From assembly GCA_033807695.1 (NCBI GenBank), contig CM066305.1, forward strand, positions 1,550,001-1,614,000: a stretch of 64,000 nt of DNA. Direction: 5' to 3'. The translations under genes were made by a program, and so were the position numbers. Each line of letters opens with the position of its first letter. Position 1 is the first letter of the stretch. Below the pieces are notes generated by a model. The model saw nothing but the letters and a program-made list of their open reading frames with translations. It had not been told where the DNA came from and did no database searches. This stretch comes from Daedaleopsis sinensis. Lineage: Eukaryota; Basidiomycota; Agaricomycetes; Polyporales; Polyporaceae. Below are positions 36,169-47,970 of this stretch, piece after piece.

Positions 36169-37392
36169 ATGAAGCTCTCCACCGTATACCTTCTCTTGAC
36201 GGTCACGTTCACGACCGTGGTTGCGGCCATTCCGGCTCGCCTTCACCAAGGTGAGTCGAATACTGCAGCCCTCGACGTATAGCCCATCCTCAACGCCTGG
36301 ACCTCCCAGACTCTGACCTTGGAGCACCTACGGACCCGTCTCCCGAACCTGGATCAGGCAATGACCCAGGATCGGCTCCTTCATCCCCTTCGCCACCTTT
36401 GTCACCTCCCAAAGCAGACCCGACTACCACACCCGTAGAGAGCTCACCGGTGTCGTCGCCCGGGTCAAGTACGGGCTCCAACGAGGTTACCACCGTTCCC
36501 GCCACGACCACGGAGCCCACCTCTACTACCACGACCTCCGCTCCCTCGACTTCTCCGACGTCTACGCCTGTACCGCCCACAGAGTCGACTGATGCGCCCA
36601 CGACGACATTTTCAACTGTTGCTCCAACTACATCGCCCTCCTCTGATGCGCCCACCTCGACCGATGCACCTACTACGACCGATGCACCTACTACGACCGA
36701 TGCACCGACCACGACCAACGCGTCTACTTCGTCGGATCAGTCAAGCGCCCCTTCTACGACTCCGGAAACGACGTCCACGACTACCTCTCAGCCGTCTGGA
36801 ACGTCCAGCTCATCCACGGCGAGTCCAAGTAGCACCCCCACGCCGCCTCAGGTCGACAAGCAAGTCTATCTCGACCTGCACAACCTGGTTCGTAGCTCGG
36901 TCGGCGCCACTGCACTCAAGTGGTCGGAAGATCTTCAGGCGAAGGCACAGAACTACGCGCAGCAGTGCCAGCTGAAGCACTCAGATGGTGCCCTGGGCCC
37001 CGTCGGCGAGAACTTGGTTGCCGCCACTGGTTCCTTCAGTGCAAACAAGGCGGTCCAGCTGTTCACACAGGACAAATGTACGATTCTGTTCGTTTCCGTG
37101 TGCATCGACGCTCACACAGAATTTTCTCAGCTGATTACTTCAGCAACGAAGAATTTGCCTTCAGCCATTTCACTCAGGTCGTTTGGAAATCGACGACTCA
37201 GGTCGGATGCGGCGTCGCGCTCTGCGATAGTCTCTTCCCTGACCAAAAGGACCCCGCCACCTACCACGTCTGCTTGTACGACCCCGTTGGCAATGTTGTC
37301 GGGCAAGAGAAGTATGTGTAGTATCCTATTCAATTGCGCAACGAGTACTGACCCGTGTCGCATCGTGCAGGGACAACCTTCCCCTCCGCTGA
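36169..37392 (+). CDS. Secreted CAP (SCP/PR-1) domain protein with Ser/Thr-rich linker
   Basis: Four exons (36169-36250, 36310-37077, 37131-37311, 37371-37392) give 350 residues. MKLSTVYLLLTVTFTTVVAA is a signal peptide. Next is a linker of about 170 residues, almost all Ser, Thr, Pro and Ala, surely heavily O-glycosylated, with an 18-bp repeat. The CAP domain follows: YLDLHNLVRSSVGATALKWS, GPVGENLVAATGSF, FSHFTQVVWKSTTQVGCGVA, YHVCLYDPVGNVVGQEK. The His and Glu residues of the CAP cavity (LHN, GEN, SHFTQ) are present. Fungal PR-1-like proteins bind sterols and are exported; a role in lipid detoxification or wall interaction is inferred. The inverted-repeat element lies just upstream. Confidence 0.92.
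36641..36712 (+). repeat. Four 18-bp tandem units in the CAP-protein linker
   Basis: Units at 36659-36676 and 36677-36694 are identical (GACCGATGCACCTACTAC), 36695-36712 differs slightly, and a diverged unit precedes them. They encode repeats of TDAPTT. The unit keeps the frame, so copy number can vary without breaking the gene. Confidence 0.8.
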
Positions 37393-39672
37393 TTCACCCT
37401 ATCAACCCTCTAACTGCACTGCGGTTCCTCATGATTCACGATTTCTTTCAGAGGGAGTGACCCGTCATTCCCGAGGTCAGGCACCCATTGTATATGGATT
37501 ATCTATCGCCTCTGTCCCGGGTCTGGCAGGGGTGTTTGCACCCTGCGTAGGTTAAACGTCATTCCTACTACGCAGGGCCATTGCGAGTCAATGTTTTCGC
37601 TGGTCCTATCTATATCGCGTGTTCGCTGTCGTGCTGTGTAATCGCGTCGCTCCGAGTCCTGTACCCTGTTATACATCGTAAATGCATCCATAGGTTCTCT
37701 CGATGATGGCCTTACCTGTAAGTGCTTACTCCTCCTATGAGCAGGTTCGAGACCGTCTGTTCTTCAAGTTACCATACTGTGCGGACCGATACACCGTTGG
37801 TGACAATGGTGAGTTGATGTATATCATACTGCCAAGCCTGTTGCGGTCATGAACAACAGAATATGGGTTATCTTATCAGGCGGGATATAGTCCATCCCTG
37901 CTATGTACCTTCACCTACACGGGTAGTCCCGGGCCCGAGACGGGTCAGACAGACTTCCCATTCCCAGATAACGGTGCATCTGGGCAATTCGGAGGAGACA
38001 TAGCTCGCATCTGGGCGATTCGTAGGAGACATAGCTCGCATCTTCTCTTTCACCACGGCTAGTCGCCGTCTCTTTAGCGTGGCAGCGGTCGTCTTCACTG
38101 TACTTCTTGACTCCTTTTTTGAGCTATCATTGCGAAGCTGACGTATTCCCGAGCAGCAGCAGTGTACTTAGTAGGAACGGCCCATTGTGCATGGTGACGG
38201 ACATCGAACCAGTGCCAACTACCGAGTATGAATAATGACTACTGTACGACATCCTCAAGTTATACTGTATCTGAGCGGAATATCCTTAGTGGCCGGGTGG
38301 CCGTGACGGGGATCAATCTGGACATATTCGAGTATTGTCAGCGTGGAACCCACTTACAAGTCCAGAGCTCTAAGACTCCTTAGTACTGTCCGACCGGGAC
38401 TCATGCACTCATGCTGAGAACGCGATCACGTGTCCGCGCCATGGAATGTCACGGTGAACGCCAATCGGATGCATAATCGAAGGTTTCACCTCGTTTGGGA
38501 TTACTCGTCGTTATTGACCTCATTTCCTGCGGATAGTCCGTCGCCTTTGTAATGCTTCCATGAGGCCCCATATGCCTATGCATAGAGTTTAGCTCGGGCG
38601 TTTGACATGCTGAGATTATCATCGTCGCCATCTCCGAACTGATCACTTCTTTACACATCGTGTCCGCTTGGTCAGAGACGGGAACCACAATGGACAGATG
38701 GACTGTAACGGTGCACCTCAGAGTCAAATTGGAAAAAAGGGCGGCGACCCGGAGAAGCAGTCCCCGGACTCTGCGGCCAACTTCACGCGCGTTCGTACCA
38801 ACCTCGCCGGAACTCTGAAGCTGGGCCGACACTCGATCTCGGGGAGATCGGGGTCAGCACTAGCGTAACGCACAGGCTGAGGGAGCTTGGAGGAGAGGTG
38901 GTGATTGATCGACCGTGGTACATGCGTACCAGATCGCCGATTGCAATGTGCTGACTGAGTCGCCAAACTGACGCACCCTCGATGACAACCACGACTCCGC
39001 CATATGCATGACCTGCCTCCGGCTACTCCGAGTCCGTCGCCCGAGTCCGAGTCCGACGGGCATGTGAATGGCGTCGATGTTCTAAAGGAGAAAAGGAGAT
39101 GGTGAAACATAACCATGGCGCTCACAGCGGCGCGATAGGGCGCAGTGGACACACCTCGCTTTGGTATAATCCATACAAATACGCACAGATGGCAGACCCG
39201 TCCGAGATGAGAGCCTACGGGACGCGTCGCTCGGAGTGCCGGCCGTTTCATGTGCGTCAGGTCGTGATGCGCGGCGAGTCTAAATAGCTCATCACGCACC
39301 TCGGGCAGCAGGCTAGCAGACGCTGCCGAAGGGCGTTCGCCGAGGGTTATATGAAGTGCGCCCCGCGGACCTGTGGGCTGCGATCTGGTGTGCAGATGGT
39401 AGCAAGGGAGTCGAGCCGCCGCCTCGTGTGCAGCTAATCCTAGTCTGGCAGAAGCACAAAGGACATTATGCATTAAGTCCCGTTCTACGGGGTGGCGCGT
39501 GTGCGCGGTGATGGACAGGCGATGTCGATGATGCATGAACCTTCGCTGAGTGTGAAGGGGACCGACGCTGGATTGGTGAGCGAGTGCTATCATACAGGCT
39601 TGCGACGTCTCGGTGCGTCATCGCTGTACATACTTTGTAGGACCACGTGCGAAACAGCTGCGACACGGACGG
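37393..39672. other. Gene-poor stretch of 2.3 kb
   Basis: No frame with recognised domains or steady GC3 bias was found. Long minus-strand frames (38724-39593) look like chance. It contains one short tandem duplication (37976-38043). A small non-coding or lineage-specific gene is possible but not supported. Confidence 0.45.
37976..38043. repeat. Tandem duplication of a 31-bp unit
   Basis: Copy one is 37976-38006 and copy two 38007-38037; they differ at two bases. A third copy begins (GCATCT) and breaks off. It lies in non-coding DNA. Confidence 0.8.
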
Positions 39673-42534
39673 TCAAAGGACCTGGGCGGCAAGATCTCGA
39701 ATATTCATCTGCTCGAGCAGCCCTTCGTGCACGAGTAGGAACATATCCTTCCCACCTCCGACAGAGATATTGGTCACTGCGAGCAGTAACGTTGATGAGT
39801 CAACGCGCATGCACATGGAGAGCAAGCGGACGACACCTACACCACAACGCAGCCTTCATCCACTGCACCGCGTTCGCCTCGTCGTGCGTATTGAGGTATG
39901 TGCACGCGATACGAAGCATCATGGCCACCGGCTCGATGAACGTCGTCAACGACGGAAAGCGGTCCGTGCCAATAGGCAGCCCGCGCGACCCAGGCGCGGC
40001 GTGTGCGGTCCCCGAGTCGATCACCTCGAACCCGAAGCACCGCAGTGCGTCCATGTCCACTTGCAGCGCCTCCTTCAGCGACCGGGGGCTCCGCGACGCC
40101 CGCAGCTTCTCGGCCAGCACGTGCAGCGCGAGCGCGCTGAGCGGGCGCACGGGCCCGCGGCTCGGCGCGAACGTCTCCCGGACGTCCTTCTCGAGGGCGC
40201 GCACGTCGGCGAGGGAAGCCGAGAAGAGCTCGCGCGACACCAGCCGGTTCTTGAGCTCATGGCGGCGACGGAGGCATGCTTCGCCATCCGCGCGGTCGGC
40301 GTCGCACAGCCAGCACGTGCAGTGCTCGAGCATGTGCTTCTGGAGCGCGCTTTGTCGGTCTTCGTACGACTCCTCGACGCTGTAGGGGATGGAAACCTCC
40401 GTGCCGGCGGCGATGGGCTCGGCGGCGCGAATAATGATGGTGTCCCCGACGCAGTACCAGATCGCGTTCGGTGCGCACGAGTGGTTGAAGAGCGACGCGA
40501 GTGGGTAGAGCCCCGTTGGTCGAGCGTCCGAGTCCGCTGCGTGATTTTCGATGCGGAAGGGGCAAAAGTTGTTGTACGTACATATGGCTTCGAGTTGAGC
40601 GATGTCGATATCGACTTGCGGCCTCAGCAGATCAACCGCAACGGGCGGAGTAGGGTTTGAGGGGTACGTGTTCGGTGGCGAGGGGTAGTCGCGACCCGCA
40701 TATAGATGGAATACTTGGTTATGCAGGTCGGGATTACCGTAGAGCCTCTCGATGATGCGGGACAGAAGGACAGCGTCGGTTCTCTCTTTCGAAGTGTTGG
40801 AGATGAGGTCGAGAGTCATGATGATTTTGTTCTTTGGCAGATCCGAAGCGTATGCGGAAACAAATGGCTTTGCGACCATCTAGATTATATTCAGCATGCT
40901 GCAAGAGCTCGAGGACTGTGCCACTGTGGTGCCGACTCACCAACAAGTCTCCCGTTTTTATGTTCTTAGTGGCTACAACGCCACGGCCACCGCCTCTGTG
41001 CCCCATTTGACTCACCTCTACGGGCCCGGTGTAGTCAGCGACGTCGAGGCGGATTTTCTGCCTGGCGGTACGGAAGAGCGAAACCCAGTCATATTCCCCG
41101 GTCTCGCGTTCTCTGCGTCGAGCACGGCAACGCTCGATCCAAGAGTTGACCGATGTATCTTCGGTATGGTCTTGCTTCCAGCGGAGGAATTGTTGCTCGG
41201 CCGCAATATATTCCCCTCGACCATACTGAGCCTTCGCTAGACGGAAGATGGCCTTGCCTACTTGTGCATCTGGCGCACCGTCGGTAGACAGTACGCGCTG
41301 CGCGTCGCACAGTGCACCAGAGTAAAACCCCAAGCGAAGGTATGCTTCTGCTCGGTTCAGAAGCAGTACCGCTGAATCTGGCATCAGCGCAAGGCCTTGG
41401 GAGTATGCGAACGCGGCTAGAAACCACTGTGACAGCTTGAAGTGGTCGTTACCACGTTTTTGCCATGCATCCACGGTAGTGGGCAGCACAGGTGATCTTG
41501 GTACCGATGGGCCTGTCTTCCAAGTGACGCCTTGAAGCAACGGATTGCTAGGTATAATAAAGACGATGTCTGTCGGGCTATCGACGCGGACGAGCGGGCG
41601 GTCGCCCTGCATCGGGGCCTTGAATGTGGGCTCTCTGATCGCGAGTATGGTCCCCACATGGAAGATCGCGTCGAGGTGCTCAAGAGTGCACTCAAAGGTT
41701 GAAGGAAAGTTATAGATGGAGAGATTGTGGGACACTCCGTCGACGTCTTCGATGATAGTTTGGATCGCAACCAAACGCGCTATCATGCAGAATGAGTAGG
41801 GGTGCGAGGAGAAAATGGGGTCGAACATACTGCATGGGGCGACGATGCGACACATGAGGTAACGTCCCTAGATGACGGTGTCAAAGCGATACTGAGGAGA
41901 CAAGACAAGCAAGACGTACTACGTGCACGCGGCGCACAAGCATTTCTCCGAAGCGAACTAGAATTGTAGAGGCATTAGCGAACTGTCCGGCGTAGACAAG
42001 CGTGCGCCTACTTGGACTGAGGTCCGTGAGAGGAGTCGAGCAGGAATGCTTCTCGAAGCCGATCATGGTCAAGTAGAACTGAACGCCGGACGTCCTCTCG
42101 GCCTCGGATGCTGACTCCAGGTCAGTACGACGATAGACTTGCTCCGATATCAGAGAAGCACGGTCTAAAAGGGGTGCCGACTCTGGGGGGATCCTACGAT
42201 CCTCTTCAAACCACTCCTTGTAATCCTTGATGTAGCGAGACATTTCTTCTGATGTCATGCCGTGACGATATCGTGGCGGGGTCCTACGCGAAGCAATGGA
42301 GCCCTGTCCGATGCTAGATCCTCCGGTTCTTTGCATAGAGGGTAAGTTGTCGGGGGCGAAATTCATCTGGCGTACTAGTGCAGCGATGGTTTCTGGATCC
42401 ATGGCGAGGGGAGGTAAGCCGAGGGGGGATGGAAAAAAAGCCGCTGTCCGAGCGAGAGGTGGAGTTTTGAAGAGCTCATGTGGTTCATGGGTGCTAGAAC
42501 CTGGCTCACGAGTACGAAAAATACAGGGGTCCAT
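39673..42534 (-). CDS. TPR- and SET-domain protein (SMYD-like layout)
   Basis: Six exons (42534-42012, 41957-41923, 41867-41831, 41779-40941, 40879-39841, 39776-39673) give 858 residues. The middle has an OB-like segment (MCRIVAPCTRLVAIQTIIED), then TPR helices (AWQKRGNDHFKLSQWFLAAF, LNRAEAYLRLGFYSGALCDA). The C-terminal half is a SET domain: GHRGGGRGVVATKNIKTGDL, then LASLFNHSCAPNAIWYCVGD and GTEVSIPYS, with a Cys-rich EHCTCWLCDADR after it. SET proteins transfer methyl groups from S-adenosylmethionine to Lys; the substrate here is unknown. The last intron (39777-39840) is easily missed because the frame stays open past its donor; splicing gives VGGGKDMFLLVHEGLLEQMN. Another ATG at 42402 (MDPETIAALVRQMNF) may be the true start. 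Confidence 0.86.
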
Positions 42535-43283
42535 GGCTGCGAGCAGGCCCGTGGAGAACGATGTTTGCGTGAGTGGGTCCACAGATTGATGTCAAAGACT
42601 GAACGAGGCTGGATAGGATGCGGCGTATCCGACCCATCATGCCCATCGTAGCCATATCTGAATCGAGTCAGTTAGTTGCGGACCCAATCCGCGAAGATCA
42701 CTTGCCTCGCTGCTCCCCGGAATCCTAGGATAGGTTCCAGAAGAGCGGGAGAAGATTCAAGCTGAAGTCCACGCCGGTGCGTCTCAAGACGCGCGTCGTC
42801 CTATCTGCTCGGTCGAACGTCGCTGGGCGTGCTGGGTGAATGACCGTTGATCTGATGCATGTGTTGTCGGAGAGCAACTTTACCGCAAGGCTGACATGCG
42901 GAGCCTGAGGCCGCCGACGGAGCCTCTGCGATGTCTCCGAGTCGAGCTCGTAGCCGTGCCAATCATTAGTTTTTGAACGACTGTGTGGTGCCAATGAATT
43001 GCAGGAGGAGTTGTCGTAATCGAAGTGGTGGTTGAACGCTAGAGGGACGCCGAGGGCAGAGAGCGGCGGAGTCGCCGAGATTAGATTTCTTCTCGATCGG
43101 GGTTAAAGGTAGGTAGCCGATGTTATGGGCGTCTCTTCTGCGAGCCTATCTCTGACGCGGTCAACACGAGTTCTGCACGGGTCTGTGCTGCAGCTTCTCT
43201 CTCTCAGACTCCTCTTCCCCGGTCTGTCGGCATACACGTCTGCAGATGCTGCACCACAACCGCAGTCCGCTCCGCCCATCGCA
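42535..43283. promoter_or_regulatory. Divergent upstream region of TPR-SET gene and MLH3
   Basis: About 750 bases between two genes that point away from each other; both promoters should be here. A minus-strand frame (42725-42994) has no recognisable content. An in-frame ATG at 43125 could extend MLH3 upstream. Confidence 0.45.
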
Positions 43284-46200
43284 ATGAACACCGCTGGTCC
43301 CTCACAGGGCCCTCCCATTGCCTCGTTGTCCTCGTCTACCAAGTCTAAGCTACGGTCCACTCAGATCCTCACCTCCCTACCGCAGCTCGTGTCAGAGCTA
43401 GTTCAGAACTCTCTAGACGCAAACGCACGTCACATAGAAGTCTCCGTAGACCCTGAAGGATGGGAATGCTGGGTCCGTGACGACGGCGTCGGGATGTCGA
43501 GAGACAGTCTTGGAGTGCTAGCCCGAGGGTCTGAAGCGGGCAGGTATAGTGGGTGTTGCTTCCCTGCGCAGTAAGACGTGCCCTGTCGTCTCAACGGGCT
43601 GGAACAACTCAGGCACATCGAAGGCCTACACGCCCGCATCATTGAGCGAACTCGATACGTTTGGCTTTCGTGGCGAAGGTGATTGTGTGGACCGACTCGG
43701 AAGGACATCAGCCATCGACTCATCTCATGGCAGCTCTAGCCTCGGTGGCTGATTTGTGTTGTATGGAAATCACGTCTCGGACAAGCCACTCTCGCGAGAG
43801 TTGGTCCGTTATACTTAAGGTACAATTCCGGTGGGTTGTGGGGGCTTTACACTAGCTGACGCTATGATCAGGGTGGTCAGACTCTGTACGCTGGCCCATC
43901 AGTTCGGTGGCGTAGAGAATCCCAAGGAACGGTTATATCTGTGCGAGATGCGTTCTATAATGTTCGTGAGTCTCCGAAACCCAGCTATATGCGCATTGTA
44001 TCACCGCCGAGACCATTACCGTAGCTGCCTATACGACGACGTTCGCACCCAAAGGCATCTCGGACCGTCGAGCTCATCAAAAGAGATATGGAAATACTGG
44101 CTCTAGTATTCCCCTCCGTCTCTTTCTCGTTGGATAGTACTCAGAAGGGCAAGCAAGCCAGTGACAAGACTCGCGTTCTCACTATACCGAAGGTACGCTA
44201 CCTCAATATATCTGTATAATGTGACCCTGTCCGACCATTCGTCTAGACTTCGTCCAGTCTGTCAGCCTTCCGTCATTTGTACGGCAAAGTGTTAGTAAAG
44301 GTGAGGGGGGTAGAGTTTATGGCGAGACAGACATGCTGATGAATTGCATAGCACCTTGAGGAAGTGAATGCAAGTCAAGGCGTCATGCAAATGAATGGAT
44401 TTGTCTCTCTTGTTGGAGCACACTCGAAGGTTCGTCTTGTGGTTGCCTTCGTACTTCTGAAACTGACATCTTCGTAGGCGTATCAATTCCTTTGTACGGC
44501 ATTACTCTACTTCAGCCCTAACAATCACGCTCATATACCCACAGATGTGAACAGGCATCCGCTTGATGTCTGCGATCTGCATCGCAGCATAGATATTGTC
44601 TTCGCTCGTAGCTCATTCAATAAGCATGTAAGCATGATTGTGATTCACAAACTATATGCAGTACTCATCCGGTCTACACTTTCAGGCTTACGACGAATCG
44701 GGTCCAACGAGTGCCCCTCGTCCTAGTGAGTGAACTTCGAAGACCATGTTTGAGTCTAACGGCAACAATCAGGCCTCCGCCGCTCCCCACGAAAGACTGA
44801 GAAGAAACCGGTATACGTATTGAATGTGACCATCCCGCCGGGGCAAGTGGATAACTGCGTCGATCCCAAAAAGACTGTAGTCCAGCTTCAGGTGCGTCCT
44901 CTTCTGTTGCCAATCAAGGTTTTGAGTTCAAGCACTCCATCAGAATTCTGCCTCCGTATCAGCATTCCTCACGTCCATCGTAGAGGACGTATTGATCAAA
45001 CATAGCTTCCTGGTTAGCCGAGACCACCGCTCTCAATCGGATTCTGGTACACCTTCGCCAAGAAAGAAACGGAAGACTGTTCACACAGCTGTCTTACTGA
45101 ATGACCCGTCTATCACTGCTCATCCGACAGTCGCTCCTACCACCTCCGAGGACCCTCCTTTCTGGCACGGGATTCCTGCGCATCGATTGCCCGCCGTGCG
45201 CGATGAGGAAATAGTAGTCGGACGATCGGAGGGAGAGATTGTGTGGACAGACCCCATGACTGGGGAAATGTTCGTCATCGACGCTCGTACAGGCAATTCC
45301 TACCCGCAACTTGTACCCACAGCGCCAGCTCCGGACTCTTCTGCAACCCCTGTCGAAAGCGCAAGACGAACACTGAACACACGCACAGGCGCCGTCGCAG
45401 CACAAGCTCCAGCGTGGCTCGCCGCGGCGCTCGATGCGAACGAGTCGTACAAGCTCGCGGAGCGCAGGATACCGACTGCGACAAGCTTCGCCGACCGCCG
45501 CTCTGTACAGACCCAACCTCGCGTGCGCCAGAGTCCCTGCATTGGCCCCCGTTCCACCGGGCTGCATGCAATTGATGAGCAGCAGCATCCACCCTCAGCA
45601 GCGGACCCGTCGCTTCTTGCTCACTTGAGCCGCGACGACCTACGCGCTGCATGCGTGCTAGGGCAGGTGGATCGAAAGTTCATTGCCTGCATCTTACGCC
45701 CTCGCGCCACCGCCGCAGACGAATTCCACCGCGGCAGGACGCACGCGCTCGTGCTCATCGACCAGCACGCGGCGGACGAGCGGGTGCGCGTCGAGCGCTT
45801 TCTCCGGGAAATCTGTGAAGGATTCCTCGTCCATTCAGCACCCCATGGCGGCAGCGGGGGTCATGCGGACGGGGCCCGGACGAGGGCCGTGGACCCCCCT
45901 GCACACGTCCTGCTCACGAAGGCCGAGGCGCAGCGCATCGCGGGTTCAGAAGACGTAAGGAGCGCCTTTGCGCGGTGGGGTGTGACCTTCGCCCCAGAGG
46001 CCGCGCTGGCGTGCAAAACCCCGGGCGCGCGCACGGGCGGAGGTCCAGGATGGATGCAGGAGGAGGAAGGCGCAGTCGAGTACGTGCAAGTTGCCGTCGC
46101 GGGTGTTCCCGAGGTCGTCGCGGATAAGGTGTGTTCGATGCTGGCCTTCTGCTCTTCGCAGGGTGTCGCAGAGGCTCACTGTGACTCGATCTGATGACAG

Positions 46201-46743
46201 CTGCTGTCTGGGGACGAGCTGCGCGACCTTCTGAAAGGCGTGCTCGCGAAGCTCGATACGGACGGGGTCGAGAGCGTTCTGCACACGAGCGCGAGCCAGG
46301 CTGGGACGCGCGACGCGGCTGGCTGGCAGAAGGCGATGAGGTGGTGCCCACAAGAGCTCGTGGACCTGGTCAACTCGAAGGCGTGCCGAGGTGCGTACTA
46401 TGCGTGTGCCCCGAACATCTCGCTCCGAGCCAACTCCCTTGTCCCCAGGCGCGATCATGTTCAACGACCCGCTCACGCTGGAACAATGCAAGGCTCTCGT
46501 GACAAAGCTGTCGGAGACGGCGCTGCCGTTCCAATGTGCGCACGGGAGGTGAGTCACCGGTGTTTTTGTCGCGTATGCTCTTGCGTTGTGCGCGTGCTCA
46601 TGGTCATCGATGGTGTGAACAGACCGTCACTTGTGCCGTTGGTCGGTACCGGTGGCCCTGGATGTTCCGCGTACTCTGCCTGTGACTCGCTCCCCCCCGT
46701 CCGTTGGGGCGAGTTTATGCGGGTGGGGCCGCGAGATGAGTAG
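43284..46743 (+). CDS. MLH3: DNA mismatch-repair endonuclease subunit MLH3
   Basis: Fifteen exons give 886 residues; exon lengths sum exactly in frame. N-terminal GHKL ATPase motifs are present: VSELVQNSLDANARHI, VRDDGVGM, GRYSTSKAYTPASL and DTFGFRGEALASVADL. The C-terminal endonuclease motifs are also intact: VLIDQHAADERVRVERF (the D-Q-H-A-x2-E-x4-E metal site), SKACRGAIMFND, and QCAHGRPSLVPL. With MLH1 this subunit nicks DNA in meiotic crossover resolution and some mismatch repair. The middle links through YVLNVTIPPGQVDNC. The largest exon is 44944-46128; an exon of only 16 nt lies at 44478-44493. An upstream ATG at 43125 is in frame, but the residues before 43284 look unlike the family. 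Confidence 0.94.
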
Positions 46744-47034
46744 GCGTAGCGCTAGTAAATATTGTAGTGAGCAGCCAAGGCGTGGCGGGACGGATCTGGA
46801 GTGATTGAGTCTGGAGTGAGCGCGAGACTGGTGCGAGACGCATGCATCGATGGCCTCGATGATGTCACGCGAGCAGCCGAATGGAGACGAGCATGACGTC
46901 ATGGGCACCGTCCCCTTCATATACTTCGGCCCGCTTGCGAATCCGCTGAAACTGAACCTGCTCATCCAACACCGCACACACTCGCCTTACTACCGCTGTT
47001 AACTCACACACACAACATCTCCATCTTATCCAAC

Positions 47035-47630
47035 ATGGGCCGTGAACTTACGAAGATCGTGTACCGCCCCTCCACCGAGTCCAACGAAGACTACATCGTG
47101 ATTGTGAACCCCGAGGAGGTACGGAACGGCTCCGCGTGATCACAGAGGCGAGGCTTGCTCACAAGGGACTCGATGCTGCAGTTCAAGCGATGGAAGGGCG
47201 GAGGTACGTGCGATGGCTCTTCCCTGCCCACCCGCCACTGACACGAGCCCTGCGCAGACACGTAATGCGCCGGTTCTCTCCCGCGGAGGCTCGTGACTGA
47301 CACCGTTTCATGCAGGACCATCCCATTAGCGGAGGTCGTCGACTGTGAGTGGCGTGCCCCTCGGCATCTTGTGCGACGCGCTGACGGGCGCGATCAGCGT
47401 TTGAGGTGTTCTGGTCGAACCAGGGCGCGCAGGGCATCCTCGGCCGCCCGTCGAAGCAGCAGCTGGAGAACACGTTCGGGTCGTCGAAGGACGTGGACGT
47501 CGTGCAGGCGATCCTGGAGAAGGGGAAGGAGGAGGCGGGCAAGGCGATCAAGACGGGCACCGGCGTGACGAACCAGAACAAAGGGTCGTTCGCGGTCGAC
47601 ACCAGGGGCAACTCGCACACGGGCATCTGA
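47035..47630 (+). CDS. RTC3-like protein with an SBDS N-terminal fold
   Basis: Five exons (47035-47118, 47182-47203, 47258-47261, 47316-47344, 47398-47630) give 123 residues. Key stretches are MGRELTKIVYRPSTESNEDY, TIPLAEVVDSFEVFWSNQGA, QGILGRPSKQQLENTFGSSK and AILEKGKEEAG, matching the small fungal proteins related to yeast Rtc3, which share the fold of the SBDS N-terminal domain and are linked to RNA metabolism. The third exon is only four bases. Without it the frame fails: joining exon 2 directly to exon 4 gives a stop after four codons. Both flanking introns are 54 nt with good GT-AG ends. Confidence 0.88.
47258..47261 (+). other. Four-nucleotide micro-exon of the RTC3-like gene
   Basis: Bases ACAC lie between an acceptor TGCGCAG and a donor GTAATG. 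It completes a GAC codon from exon 2 (phase 1) and gives two bases of the next ACG codon, joining KGGD to TTIPLAEVVD in frame. Confidence 0.7.
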
Positions 47631-47970
47631 GGCGACGACGATCGCTGTGCGGAAGTAGGAGGCCCGTAATGAAGTGTACCACCAAACTGTATTCCTGATT
47701 GTGCGAATGTGACCGGACTCGCTGTCTGCTGAGTGCTCGCTGCTGGCGAACGGGATATTAGGAGTGAGTGAGATGCCGCAGCGGCCGCAAAGTGCGAGTC
47801 GGAAGCGCCGGCGCGTGTGGTGAGGTCATACATCTGCAGACTGTGCCGTTGTCGGCCAGCTGGGCGGGGGACATATAGTATCATATACAGTCTCTCGCCC
47901 GTCCCGGACTCGGTTTCTCTCCTTCGCTCTCCTTCTCGCACACAAAGACTGCACAGGCACCATACACGAC
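47631..47970. promoter_or_regulatory. Spacer between RTC3-like and FAD oxidoreductase genes
   Basis: About 340 bases with both genes on the plus strand. It should hold the 3' end of the first and the promoter of the second; C/T-rich just before 47971, as in fungal leaders. Confidence 0.5.

Noticed and set aside
36290..36718. Minus-strand frame with repeated Val-Gly-Ala-Ser units
   Set aside because: It is the reverse of the Thr/Ser/Pro-rich linker repeats of the CAP protein, which has a full exon chain on the plus strand.
37740..37760. GGTTCGAGACC looking like a tRNA T-loop
   Set aside because: No cloverleaf, anticodon arm or acceptor stem could be formed around it.
38860..39063. Minus-strand segment reading VVVVIEGASVWRLSQHIAIG in one frame
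   Set aside because: Protein-like for about 30 residues, but no start, exon partner or known family; too short to support.
38724..39593. Open minus-strand frame of 289 codons
   Set aside because: No recognisable domain, no clear GC3 bias, rich in His, Arg and Ser as expected from chance reading of GC-rich DNA; overlapping open frames exist in other phases.
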